A DNA stretch of 64,000 nucleotides from DASQHW01 sp038209365 (lineage in GTDB: Bacteria; Actinomycetota; Acidimicrobiia; IMCC26256; PALSA-610). Shown piece after piece: positions 42,671 to 51,012 of this stretch. The notes under the pieces are model-generated. The model saw only the letters and a program-made list of their open reading frames with translations. It had not been told where the DNA came from and did not search any database. The translations under genes were made by a program, and so were the position numbers. Every line of letters starts with the position of its first letter. Position 1 is the stretch's first letter. Where the stretch lies: assembly GCA_038209365.1 (NCBI GenBank), contig JBBQXS010000012.1:42808-106807 (forward strand). The letters are read 5' to 3'.

Positions 42671-43108
42671 ATGGCGGATGTACTACAACGAGCGCCAATG
42701 GCGTGTGGCGATGATGTGGCCTCGGCGGCGACGGATGAGGAAGCGTTGCGATGGTCCGTCCGGTGTGGTGGCGACGGCATCGATGTCGCGATCACCGGCG
42801 AGATGGACCTTGCGACGTCCGAGCCGTTGGGGCGGGCGCTCACCCGGGTCCTGGCATCGAAGCCTGTGATCGTCCGTCTCGACCTGGCGGAGGTGTCGTT
42901 TCTGGACTCGAGCGGCATCCGGTGCCTTGTCGGCGTCGCCGAGCGGGCAGCAGAGGTCGGTATTCATCTGGTTGTCCGCAACCCGACGCCTATGGTCCTG
43001 CGAGTGCTCGAGATCTGCGGCGTGGACCAGTTGTTGTCGGCCGACGGCACGAATGGCGATGGGTCGGCCCGGCTCGAGGGCGCGTCCCGAGCGTCGGACG
43101 ATGACTGA
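42671..43108 (+). CDS. STAS-domain anti-sigma factor antagonist
   Basis: The ATG at 42671 gives 145 aa; a second ATG at 42698 is possible. The STAS core is clear: VAITGEMDLATSEPLGRAL, a strand VIVRLDLAEVSFLDSSGIRCLVG, and RNPTPMVLRVLEICGVDQLL. S80 in LDSSGI is at the phosphorylated Ser of SpoIIAA, so it is probably switched by an anti-sigma kinase. No such kinase or sigma factor is in the window. The stop overlaps the next gene by 8 bp, making a three-gene operon with the MerR-receiver and KaiC-like genes. Confidence 0.85.
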   Translation: MADVLQRAPMACGDDVASAATDEEALRWSVRCGGDGIDVAITGEMDLATSEPLGRALTRVLASKPVIVRLDLAEVSFLDSSGIRCLVGVAERAAEVGIHLVVRNPTPMVLRVLEICGVDQLLSADGTNGDGSARLEGASRASDDD

Positions 43109-43757
43109 GCAGGGCATTTACAGCATCGGGGCTCTCGCGCGCATGCTCGGGATCTCACCCACGACACTTCGATCATGGGAAGACCGCTATGGCGTCGTGG
43201 TGCCGGAGCGCAGTGCAGGGGCCCAGCGCTTGTACTCCCGCGACCAGCTGGACCAGCTCCGCTTCGTCTGCCGGCAGATGTCGCTGGGACTGAGCGCCGC
43301 TGACGCGCATCGGGCCCTCGCCGAGCGGCTCGCCGCGGGCAATCCTCGATTCGCGGCCGACCGCGAAGAGCCCGCCGAGCGGCGCATCCTGCTCGTGGAA
43401 CGGGATCCGTACGCCGCGGACCTCGCGGAGTACTTCCTGCGCACCGAGGGCTACGACGTTCACGTTGCACGCGCGATCCCCGATGCCGAGCGTCTCATCG
43501 ATGAGCACGTCGTCCACCTGGCGATCGTCGACCTGATGATCGGCGGCGGCGCCGGCCTGCGACTCTGTCAGGGTCTGGGAGACTCGGTACGGATCCTTGC
43601 CGTGTCGGCGGTCGATCAGCGTGAGCGCGCGATGGCGGCCGGAGCCGACGCCTTCATTCGCAAGCCTTTCGAGCCCTTGACGCTCGTGTCCGCCGCCAGG
43701 GACCTCGTCGGCACGAGCGCCGTGGTGCGCGAGGCACAGCGAGCGACGTCCGAGTGA
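43101..43757 (+). CDS. MerR-type HTH fused to a response-regulator receiver domain
   Basis: 218 aa, starting at ATG within the STAS stop (ATGACTGA). Residues 5-75 are a MerR winged helix (YSIGALARMLGISPTTLRSWEDRYG, QRLYSRDQLDQLRFV). Residues 94-205 form a receiver domain: RILLVERDPYAADL, phospho-acceptor D144 in LAIVDLMIG, S169 and K188 in FIRKPF. The acidic pocket is E100/D102 instead of the usual pair. MerR fused to REC is uncommon; here the DNA-binding output would be controlled by phosphorylation. No histidine kinase is adjacent. Confidence 0.85.
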   Translation: MTEQGIYSIGALARMLGISPTTLRSWEDRYGVVVPERSAGAQRLYSRDQLDQLRFVCRQMSLGLSAADAHRALAERLAAGNPRFAADREEPAERRILLVERDPYAADLAEYFLRTEGYDVHVARAIPDAERLIDEHVVHLAIVDLMIGGGAGLRLCQGLGDSVRILAVSAVDQRERAMAAGADAFIRKPFEPLTLVSAARDLVGTSAVVREAQRATSE

Positions 43758-45148
43758 TGGAACGCATCATGAGCGGTCATGACCGGCTCGATCGACTGCT
43801 CGGCGGCGGGCTTCCCGCCAACGGGATCAATCTCGTCATCGGCCATCCCGGCAGCGGAAAGACGATCCTGGCCGAGCAATACCTGTTTCAGAATGCACGC
43901 CCTGACTCGACGGGCGTGTACCTGTCCACCGTGTCCGAACCATTCGACAAGATTCTTCGCTACGGCGAGTCACTGTCGTTCTTCGACCCGGACGCGATCG
44001 GAACGTCGGTGTTCTACGACGACCTTGGCGAAACCGTCGATCGCGACGGTCTCGACGGCGTGCTCGACCACATCGACCGGCTCCTCAAGGAACAGCAGCC
44101 GGGATTCATTGTGATCGACAGCTTCAAAGCACTCCGGTCCTTCGCCCCGGACGAAGCACTGTTCAGACGATTCCTGCACCATCTCGCGGGCAGGTTGACG
44201 GCGGTCGCCGCCACGACCATGTGGATCGGAGAATACGACCGTGAGCAGGCCGCAGACGCGCCGGAGTTCGCGGTCGCGGACGCCATCATTGCGCTGGCAG
44301 CGAAACGCACCGCCGAGCGCGAGCTCCGTGTCCTCCAAGTACTGAAGCTCCGCGGCAGCGCATTCCAATCAGGTGAACACGCATACCGCATCAGTGCCGA
44401 CGGCCTCGACGTCTTCCCGCGGCTCGCCGACGACCTCGATACCAACGACTACGAGCTCGGCGACGCCCGCGTCTCGACAGGCATCCCCGCCCTCGACGAA
44501 ACGCTCGGTGACGGCTACTGGCCCGGCGCCGTCACGCTCATCTCGGGACCGACCGGAGCAGGAAAGACGCTCATCTCGCTGCACTTCCTGTTCCACGGCG
44601 CGGCACACGGCGAAGCCGGTGTCCTGGCGACGTTCCAGGAGAACCGTACGCAACTTGCCCGCATCACTACCGGCTTCGGCTGGGACATCAACAACTCGGA
44701 CGTTCACGTCCTCAGCCGCTCGCCCGTAGACCTGTACATCGACGAATGGGTCTACGACCTCCTGGCGCTCGTCGAGCAATCCGGCGCCCGCCGTGTCGTG
44801 GTCGACAGTCTCGGCGACCTCATGTTCGCGTCGCCCGACAACATTCGCTTCCGAGAGATGATGTATTCCCTGTCCCAGCGCCTCTCGCGGCGTGGGATCA
44901 GCCTCATGATGACCCACGAGAGCACCGAGCTCTTCCATGTGACGCGGCTCTCGGAAATCGGGATGTCACACATCGCCGACAACGTGGTGATGTTGCAGTA
45001 CCTCCGGATCGAATCGAAGGTCAAACGCGCGCTCCTCGTCCTCAAAACACGCGCGAGCGCCCACCACCCCGAGATCCGCGAGTTCCACATCCGTCCCGAA
45101 GGCATCGTGTTGGGCGAGACGTTCGACGCCGACCAACGATTCGACTGA
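43754..45148 (+). CDS. KaiC-like double RecA-fold ATPase
   Basis: Start at the GTG in the GTGA overlap (or the ATG at 43757); 464 aa. It has two RecA/KaiC modules, with Walker A at residues 30-37 (GHPGSGKT) and 265-272 (GPTGAGKT) and Walker B in FIVIDSF and RVVVDSLGDL. Where KaiC has the Glu-Glu pair after Walker A this protein has VSEP and FQEN, so only one Glu of each pair is kept. No N-terminal KaiA- or KaiB-like gene is near. It belongs to the KaiC-like signalling ATPases, often linked with histidine kinases or response regulators. The STAS and MerR-REC genes are its operon mates. Confidence 0.87.
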   Translation: MMERIMSGHDRLDRLLGGGLPANGINLVIGHPGSGKTILAEQYLFQNARPDSTGVYLSTVSEPFDKILRYGESLSFFDPDAIGTSVFYDDLGETVDRDGLDGVLDHIDRLLKEQQPGFIVIDSFKALRSFAPDEALFRRFLHHLAGRLTAVAATTMWIGEYDREQAADAPEFAVADAIIALAAKRTAERELRVLQVLKLRGSAFQSGEHAYRISADGLDVFPRLADDLDTNDYELGDARVSTGIPALDETLGDGYWPGAVTLISGPTGAGKTLISLHFLFHGAAHGEAGVLATFQENRTQLARITTGFGWDINNSDVHVLSRSPVDLYIDEWVYDLLALVEQSGARRVVVDSLGDLMFASPDNIRFREMMYSLSQRLSRRGISLMMTHESTELFHVTRLSEIGMSHIADNVVMLQYLRIESKVKRALLVLKTRASAHHPEIREFHIRPEGIVLGETFDADQRFD

Positions 45149-45259
45149 GCGCTTGACGCAAAACCTGCAGAGCGATTCGGATGTCGCCCGTCTCGCATGC
45201 ATAGGGCTTCCCTTGCCGGGGTAGCGCACGACGACCAAGAGGCCAGGGAGGTCATTGCA

Positions 45260-45901
45260 ATGGCGGCAACGTCCACGAAACGTTCACGCCCGGCGGCACG
45301 CCGGCGTTCCGGCGCTGCGGGCGCGACCAAAGGCAAGGCGAGCCGACCGTCCGACGTGATTGCGTTGATCAAGGCCGATCATGCGACGGTCAACGAGCTC
45401 TTTCGACGTTACGGAAGCATCGGGGAGCGCGCGTTCAAAGGCCGGCGCCAGATCGCCGAACGCGTGATCAAGGAACTCTCGGTACATGCCGCCGTGGAGG
45501 AGCAGATTCTCTATCCGCACGTCCGGACAGCCGTGCCGAACGGCGAGAAACTCGTGAAGGAAGCCATCGCCGAGCACGAGTCGTTGAAAAAGCTGCTCGC
45601 CCAGCTCGACAAGTGCCCCCCTGAGTCCGAAGCGTTCGACGAGCTCATGACCCGCGTCCGGGACGAGGTCCGCCGCCACGTCAAGGAAGAAGAAGCCTCC
45701 GACGGCATCCTCGGCCGGCTTCGCAAGCACACGACACCGTCCGAGCGTCGCGAGATGGCGACGTTGACACGCACGGCCAAGAAGGCTGCTCCGACGAGAC
45801 CGCATCCGAAGGCGCCCTCGACCCCGCCTGGCAACATCATCATTGGTGCCGCGGCCGCCCTCGTCGACAAAGCCCGCGACAAGGTGACCGGCCGGAGCTA
45901 G
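45260..45901 (+). CDS. Hemerythrin HHE-domain protein
   Basis: The ATG at 45260 is preceded by AGGGAGG; 213 aa. A 30-residue basic N-terminus precedes a four-helix HHE domain with H41 (KADHATVNELF), H76 and E80/E81 (HAAVEEQILYPHV), H106 (AEHESLKKLL) and H140 with E144 (RRHVKEEEASDGI). These would bind a di-iron centre for oxygen or nitric-oxide sensing or stress protection. The C-terminus has a Lys/Pro linker and a short hydrophobic segment (NIIIGAAAALVD). It lies 111 bp after the KaiC-like gene, in the same direction. Confidence 0.87.
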   Translation: MAATSTKRSRPAARRRSGAAGATKGKASRPSDVIALIKADHATVNELFRRYGSIGERAFKGRRQIAERVIKELSVHAAVEEQILYPHVRTAVPNGEKLVKEAIAEHESLKKLLAQLDKCPPESEAFDELMTRVRDEVRRHVKEEEASDGILGRLRKHTTPSERREMATLTRTAKKAAPTRPHPKAPSTPPGNIIIGAAAALVDKARDKVTGRS

Positions 45902-46031
45902 GTGGATGCCACTCGTCGCGTGGTTGAATTCAGCGTGCTCCCGTCGCACCATGTCCCGGTGCGAAAGACTCTCCAGCGTCGCGCCGCACACGACGCGCAA
46001 ACGCCCAACCAGTCGCGGGAGATGAGACGCT

Positions 46032-46475
46032 ATGCCACAACCCCTTGATTTGAACCGTCTGCTCGAGGCCGGCAGACAACTGACCGAGAGCGGCCGGTCG
46101 CAAGCCCGCGAACTGGGGACGGACCTGGTGACGCAGGGCCGCGTGGCGTCGGAATATGTCTCCGCCGTGGTGGACGAGCTGGTGGGTCGGCCCGGTCGCG
46201 ACCGCATCGAGGAGCTGCGGCAGACGGTTCGCGCGGAGCTGGAGCTTCAGCTGCGCGACCAACTGCAGGCGAATGCGGCAATGGTGCGTGATGCCGTACG
46301 GGACGAGGTGCAGCGTCAACTGCGGGAGCTCGGGCTTGCGACCCAAGCCGATCTCGCCCGGCTCGAGACCACGGTTCGGCAGTCGCTGGCGGCGCTCGAG
46401 CGAACGTTCGCGGCGGCGGCCGCGTCAGCGGCGTCAGATCCCGGGCGCGGAGGCGATTCCTCGGCGACCGACTGA
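46032..46475 (+). CDS. Coiled-coil helical protein (phasin-like or apolipoprotein-like)
   Basis: Not matched to a specific family. The 147-aa protein is almost entirely helical, with long heptad-like stretches (RIEELRQTVRAELELQLRDQLQANAAMV, RDEVQRQLRELGLATQADLARLETTVRQSLAALERTF) and an Ala/Ser-rich disordered tail. There is no membrane segment. Sequences like this occur in phasins and other storage-granule or stress-associated proteins. It follows the hemerythrin gene by 130 bp, and whether they are co-expressed is unclear. Confidence 0.55.
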   Translation: MPQPLDLNRLLEAGRQLTESGRSQARELGTDLVTQGRVASEYVSAVVDELVGRPGRDRIEELRQTVRAELELQLRDQLQANAAMVRDAVRDEVQRQLRELGLATQADLARLETTVRQSLAALERTFAAAAASAASDPGRGGDSSATD

Positions 46476-46513
46476 CGGGCCGGGACCAAGCGCTCGGGGT
46501 GGGTTCGCCGTGC

Positions 46514-47404
46514 TCACAAGGGTGTGGGCTCGATGGCGGCCAGTCGTTCCATCGCGGGACCGAAGGTTGCGTCGAGCCAGCCGCCCGGGTCGTCGCCGAC
46601 GGCACCGGTGACCACGGTCGACACCCCGATCTTCGCGAGCGCCTCTGCACCACGGACGACGTCATCGACGGTCGCTCCCGGAGGGAAGTCGCGGTACATG
46701 GCGGTGACTTCGATCTCGTTGGGGTCGCGTCCCAGGACGTCGCAGTGCCGGCGGAGGACGTCGACCTTGTGCGCCACCTCGTCGGGCCCACCGAAGATGT
46801 TGCACGCGTCGGCGTACTGCGCGACGAGCCGGAGCGTCTTGCGCTCACCGCTGCCGCCGATCAGGATCCGCGGGCGAGGAGCACTGACGGGCATCGGACT
46901 GCACAGCGTCTCGTCGAGCCGGTAGTGCCGGCCCTCGTACGGGCCGTTGTCATCGCTCCACATCTGGAGGCAGATCTGGATTGCCTCCTCGAGCCGCTCG
47001 AAGCGCTCCGACGTGGGCGGGAACGGCACGCCGAGTCCGCGATGCTCGCGCTCGTACCAGGCCGCGCCGATGCCGAGCTCGGCCCGGCCGCTCGACACCA
47101 CGTCGAGCGTGGTCACCGTCTTGGCCAGAAGCCCGGGATGGCGATAGGTCACGCCGGTCACGAGGAGCCGCAGCCGGAGCCGTGCAGTGCGGCCGGCGAC
47201 GAAACCAAGTGCGGTGTAGCCCTCCAGCATCGGGTCCTCGGCCGGCGCCATCCAGTCCATCTGGAAGAAGTGGTCCATGAACGACATGGTGCGGACGCCG
47301 ATGGCTTCGGCGCGCTCGGCGAGAGCGGCGACGCCCGGCCCGATACCGCGCGGACCGCCGGCCCACTCGAATCGGGAGACGTGCAGATCGAGATGCATGC
47401 CCAC
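46514..47404 (-). CDS. LLM-class F420-dependent oxidoreductase
   Basis: GTG start at 47404, or ATG at 47398 (MHLDLHVSRFEW); 296 aa. Motifs: GVRTMSFMDHFFQMDW, LGIGAAWYEREHRGLGVPFPPTSERFERLEEAI and PRPRILIGGSGERKTLRLVAQYADACNIFGG. This matches the actinobacterial F420 oxidoreductase group beginning HLDLHxxxFEW. It lies 46 bp downstream of the thiolase-fold gene on the same strand and may be the last gene of the steroid operon. Confidence 0.85.
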   Translation of the reverse strand: MGMHLDLHVSRFEWAGGPRGIGPGVAALAERAEAIGVRTMSFMDHFFQMDWMAPAEDPMLEGYTALGFVAGRTARLRLRLLVTGVTYRHPGLLAKTVTTLDVVSSGRAELGIGAAWYEREHRGLGVPFPPTSERFERLEEAIQICLQMWSDDNGPYEGRHYRLDETLCSPMPVSAPRPRILIGGSGERKTLRLVAQYADACNIFGGPDEVAHKVDVLRRHCDVLGRDPNEIEVTAMYRDFPPGATVDDVVRGAEALAKIGVSTVVTGAVGDDPGGWLDATFGPAMERLAAIEPTPL

Positions 47405-47450
47405 CGTTCTACCGCGGCGCCGAACCGGGCGCGTGCCCCCGCGCGCCGCC

Positions 47451-48650
47451 TCAGCCCGTGACGATCACGGCCGAGCCGTGACCGAACAGGCCTTGGTTGA
47501 TCGAGAAGCCGACGCGCGCGCCTTCCACCTGGCGGCCTTCGGCGCGTCCTTGGACCTGCCAGGTGAGCTCGCACACCTGCGCGATCGCCTGCGCAGGCAC
47601 GGCCTCACCGAAGCAGGCGAGGCCGCCGCTCGCGTTCACCGGGATACGGCCGCCGAGGGTCGTGGCGCCGTCGCGCACCAGCTTCTCCGCTTCGCCGGTC
47701 GCGCAGAGACCGATCTGCTCGTACCAGTCGAGCTCCATCGCGGTCGAGAGGTCGTACACCTCGGCGCAGTCGAGGTCGTCCGGTCCGAGCCCGGCTTCCT
47801 CGTACACCCGCGCCGCGATCGACTCCTTGAAGCCGTGGGTCGGGGCGCTCCCGGCGCCGGCAGCACTGTCGGTCGCGAAGTTCGGGAGCTCGATCGTGGT
47901 CTGCGGATAGCTCGGGGTCACGGTCGAGATCGCGCGGACACGCACCGGATCGCTCACGCCGTGCGCGCGGGCGTAGTCGAGGGAGCTCACGACGATCGCG
48001 GCCCCACCGTCGCTCGTGGCGCAGATGTCGAGCAGCCCGAGCGGATCGGCCACGATCGGCGCGTTGAGGACGTCGTCGAGGCCGACTTCCTTGCGGTAAC
48101 GGGCGTACGGGTTTGCGAGCCCGTGCCGCGCGTTCTTCACCTTGACCTGTGCGAAGTCCTCGCGGGTCGCGCCGAACAGCTCCATCCGGCGGCGCGCGTA
48201 CAGGCCGAAGTACGTGGGGTTGGTCGCGCCGAGCAGGCGGAATCGCAGCCAGTCCGGGTCGTCGCCACGGTCACCCTTGTTCGGTGCCAGAAATCCTTTC
48301 GGCGTCGTGTCGGCGCCGACGACGAGCGCGACGTCGCAGACACCGGCGAGGATCTGCGCCCGCGCCGTCGACAGCGCGGTGACCCCCGAGGCGCACGCGG
48401 CGTAGGACGACGCGACCTGTGCGCCGTTCCAACCGAGCGCCTGCGCGAACGTTGCGCCCGAGACGTAGCCCGGATAGCCGTTGCGCATCGTGTCCGCGCC
48501 GGACACGAACTGGATGTCGCGCCAGTCGACGCCGGCATCGGCGAGGGCGGCCTGCGCCGCGACCACGCCGTAGTCCACGAAGTTCCGGCCCCACTTGCCC
48601 CACGGGTGCATCCCCGTGCCGAGCACCGCGATGTCCCGGCCGCCGGTCAT
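47451..48650 (-). CDS. Thiolase-fold lipid-transfer protein, operon partner of a DUF35 protein
   Basis: The ATG at 48650 overlaps the upstream DUF35 stop by 4 bp; 399 aa. The thiolase fold is shown by DIAVLGTGMHPWGKWGRNFVDYGVVAAQAAL, SSYAACASGVTALSTARAQI (with a Cys at the nucleophile site), and SGGLACFGEAVPAQAIAQVCEL near the C-terminus, where thiolases have the catalytic His loop. This half is diverged, so it may catalyse aldol/retro-aldol or acyl transfer rather than classical thiolysis. Fusion of function with a DUF35 partner is the Ltp2-ChsH2 type of arrangement. Confidence 0.82.
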   Translation of the reverse strand: MTGGRDIAVLGTGMHPWGKWGRNFVDYGVVAAQAALADAGVDWRDIQFVSGADTMRNGYPGYVSGATFAQALGWNGAQVASSYAACASGVTALSTARAQILAGVCDVALVVGADTTPKGFLAPNKGDRGDDPDWLRFRLLGATNPTYFGLYARRRMELFGATREDFAQVKVKNARHGLANPYARYRKEVGLDDVLNAPIVADPLGLLDICATSDGGAAIVVSSLDYARAHGVSDPVRVRAISTVTPSYPQTTIELPNFATDSAAGAGSAPTHGFKESIAARVYEEAGLGPDDLDCAEVYDLSTAMELDWYEQIGLCATGEAEKLVRDGATTLGGRIPVNASGGLACFGEAVPAQAIAQVCELTWQVQGRAEGRQVEGARVGFSINQGLFGHGSAVIVTG

Positions 48651-49087
48651 CGTGGCGCTCCCTGCAATGGTGCCCATTGCCATACCACGTACTCGCGCTC
48701 GTCGTCCTCGTACAGGGGACCGAGCACCAGCTCCATCTCCATGCCGACTTCGAGCTGGTCGGGTTCGGCGCCGGTCGCGAGCTGGCCGAGCACGACCATG
48801 CGTTCGGCGGCGAGCTCGACCGCGCACACCGTGTACGGCACGAAGGGGTCCGGGGCGACGTACGGCTCGGGTGGCGCATAGTGGTTCGTCGTCCACGACC
48901 AGAGCTTCCCTCGGCGCGAGAGCTCGACCGGCTCCCGGTGTTCGCCGGGCGCGCTCGGATTTCCCGACACCGCCATCGCGGTCGGCCAGTAGTACGAGCC
49001 GGAATCGACGCCTCGGCCGCCGACCAGCGCCGGCGCGGCCTCGTCCATCGTGAACCAGCCCTCGACGGCGGGCACGCGCGTCTTCAT
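48647..49087 (-). CDS. DUF35/OB-fold acyl-CoA-associated protein without zinc cysteines
   Basis: 146 aa. The C-terminal OB-fold is recognisable (PDPFVPYTVCAVELAAERMVVLGQLATG, LEVGMEMELVLGPLYEDDEREYVVWQW). The N-terminal rubredoxin-like zinc ribbon that usually carries two CxxC pairs is replaced by GGRGVDSGSYYWPTAMAVSGNP with no Cys. Thus it is a degenerate DUF35 member, like those paired with Ltp thiolases. Its 4-bp overlaps with both neighbours (ipdC upstream, thiolase-fold downstream) suggest a stoichiometric complex with the thiolase-fold protein. Confidence 0.8.
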   Translation of the reverse strand: MKTRVPAVEGWFTMDEAAPALVGGRGVDSGSYYWPTAMAVSGNPSAPGEHREPVELSRRGKLWSWTTNHYAPPEPYVAPDPFVPYTVCAVELAAERMVVLGQLATGAEPDQLEVGMEMELVLGPLYEDDEREYVVWQWAPLQGAPR

Positions 49088-50142
49088 GACAGGTCTCCCA
49101 ATCTTTTCAACGTTGCCTCGGCTTCGGTGACGATGCGCGCAACGAGCTCGGCCACGCTCGGGAGGTCATCGATGACGCCTGCGACCTGTCCGCTCGACAA
49201 CACGCCCGCGTCGAGCCGCCCCTCGACCAGACCTGCGCGCAACAACATCGGCGTGTTCGCCGCGAGGATCACCTGCGACCACTTCAGGTTGGCCTCGCGC
49301 TTCATCGCGAGACCCTCGCGCAGCATGCCTCGCCACGACGATGCCGACAGTTTCTTGAACGCGACCGCGTTGCGGAGCGCGCGGGGGAGCGAGGTCACCG
49401 CGTTCGTATGTTCGAGCTCGTCGACGAACTCGGTGCGAAGCACACGATGCGGCACGCCGTCGATCCGTGTCGTGACGACGGTGTCGGCGACCGCACGCGC
49501 GAGGTAGTACTGCTTCACGCTTTCGGGCACCGTGCTGTCGCGGGTCAACAAGAAACGAGTGCCCATCGCGACGCCCGCCGCGCCGTACGCGAGCGCCGCG
49601 ACGAGGCCGCGACCGTCGAAGAAGCCTCCGGCCGCGATCACCGGGATGTCGACCGCATCGACGACTTGCGGCAACAGCAAGGTCGTGGCGACCGCGCCGG
49701 TGTGCCCGCCGCCTTCGCCGCCCTGCACGATGACCGCGTCGACACCCCATGCGGCGACCTTCTCGGCGTGGCGACGCGCCCCGATCGAAGGCACCACGCG
49801 CACGCCCGCGTCCTTCAACCTCTTGATCTGTGTCTCGTTCGGTGCGAGCGCGAACGATGCGACGCTGACGCCCTCGCGCACGAGGAGCTGGACGCGCTGC
49901 TCCGCGTCCTCCGCGTCCGCCCGCAGGTTGACACCGAACGGGCGGTCGGTGCGCGCCTTCACCTCGCGGATCGCCGCCTCGAGCTGGTCGTAGGTCATCG
50001 TGGCCGACGCGAGGATGCCGAGCGCGCCCGCATTCGCGGTGGCCGAGACCAGCCGCGCACCCGCGACCCATCCCATCCCGGTCTGCACGAGCGGTACGTC
50101 GACGCCGAACAGGTCGCAGATCGGCGTCCGCAGCCCCGTCAT
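49084..50142 (-). CDS. ipdC: IpdC-like flavin enzyme (nitronate monooxygenase fold), steroid ring degradation
   Basis: The ATG at 50142 gives 352 aa, with an ATGA-type overlap with ipdB. The sequence follows mycobacterial IpdC throughout: PLVQTGMGWVAGARLVSATANAGALGILASATMT, VKARTDRPFGVNLRADAEDAEQRV, VQGGEGGGHTGAVATTLLLPQVVDAV, IAAGGFFDGRGLVAAL and SGQVAGVIDDLPS. The FMN-binding TIM barrel belongs to the 2-nitropropane dioxygenase fold. In the HIP pathway IpdC acts on the 5-hydroxy-HIC-CoA ring intermediate before IpdAB. Linkage ipdA-ipdB-ipdC is conserved. Confidence 0.88.
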   Translation of the reverse strand: MTGLRTPICDLFGVDVPLVQTGMGWVAGARLVSATANAGALGILASATMTYDQLEAAIREVKARTDRPFGVNLRADAEDAEQRVQLLVREGVSVASFALAPNETQIKRLKDAGVRVVPSIGARRHAEKVAAWGVDAVIVQGGEGGGHTGAVATTLLLPQVVDAVDIPVIAAGGFFDGRGLVAALAYGAAGVAMGTRFLLTRDSTVPESVKQYYLARAVADTVVTTRIDGVPHRVLRTEFVDELEHTNAVTSLPRALRNAVAFKKLSASSWRGMLREGLAMKREANLKWSQVILAANTPMLLRAGLVEGRLDAGVLSSGQVAGVIDDLPSVAELVARIVTEAEATLKRLGDLS

Positions 50143-50915
50143 GGGTTCGGCACCTCCTCTTCGCCGATGCCGTTCGGGTCGATCACTTCCCGGATCCACC
50201 GGAGCTCGTCGTCGCTCGGCACCCGTGTTTCCGGCACGCGATCGTCGACGGCGAGCTCGAAGCCGGTGACGGCCACGACATCGTCCACGGTGACGCCGGG
50301 GTGCACGGACCGCAAGTGCATACGGTGATCCGGCGTGTCGAAGTCGAGCACGCAGAGGTTCGTGATCACGTGGCCGAGCTGATGAAACCGCGACGCCGCC
50401 TCGCCAAGTGCGCGTGCCCGGTCGTACCCGACGCCGCTGACGACGTCGACCGAGGGCACGAACACGCGCGTCGAGTGGTTCGCGATCCAGTACGAGGTGC
50501 GGTCGTTGATCGTGTTCCCCGGCGCACCCCGCATCCCGAGCAGCTGCGTGCGTGGCGCCTCGTGCGCGCCGATGAACGCGAAGTTCTGGTTGCCCCACGT
50601 GTCGATCTGACTGGCGCCCATCATCACGTGCCTGCGACCCGACCACACGACGTCGAACATCGTGCGATAAGGGTTCCAGCCCGCGATCACCTTCTCGGGC
50701 GCGGCGACGCCGACCGGCACGATGTTCTCGACCAGGACCGCCTCACCATCGGTCATCACGAGCTCGGGTGCGACCGTCGCCTTGGCGAGGCGGCCACCGA
50801 TCATCGGCAGCGTCCCGATCGGGTTGGCGAGGATCTCGCCGTCGGACGCGAAGCAGTCGGCGATCGCGGCCGCGCACACCTCGGCGCGCGTCGGCGCACC
50901 ATCGCGACTCACCAT
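50139..50915 (-). CDS. ipdB: CoA-transferase-fold ring hydrolase subunit beta (IpdB)
   Basis: The ATG at 50915 has AGGAG six bases upstream (MVSRDGAPTRAEVCAAAIADCF); 258 aa. Characteristic segments are LVMTDGEAVLVEN, RRHVMMGASQIDTWGNQNFAFIGAHEAPRTQLLGMRGAPGNTIND, and VFVPSVDVVSGVGYDRAR. IpdAB in steroid-degrading actinobacteria opens the last carbocyclic ring of COCHEA-CoA by hydrolysis, despite its CoA-transferase fold. It overlaps ipdC by 4 bp; ipdA lies 97 bp upstream. Confidence 0.92.
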   Translation of the reverse strand: MVSRDGAPTRAEVCAAAIADCFASDGEILANPIGTLPMIGGRLAKATVAPELVMTDGEAVLVENIVPVGVAAPEKVIAGWNPYRTMFDVVWSGRRHVMMGASQIDTWGNQNFAFIGAHEAPRTQLLGMRGAPGNTINDRTSYWIANHSTRVFVPSVDVVSGVGYDRARALGEAASRFHQLGHVITNLCVLDFDTPDHRMHLRSVHPGVTVDDVVAVTGFELAVDDRVPETRVPSDDELRWIREVIDPNGIGEEEVPNP

Positions 50916-51012
50916 TTCCGCTCCTGGTGCCTGCGGCGCCGGGCCGCTGGGCCCCACTCGCTGCTCGGCGGGATACCCGCCTCGCGACGCTCGCTCAGGC
51001 TCACGCTCATGG

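Noticed and set aside
43754..45148. A complete circadian kaiABC system
   Set aside because: No KaiA or KaiB gene and no recognisable Ser/Thr autophosphorylation pair; it is only KaiC-like.
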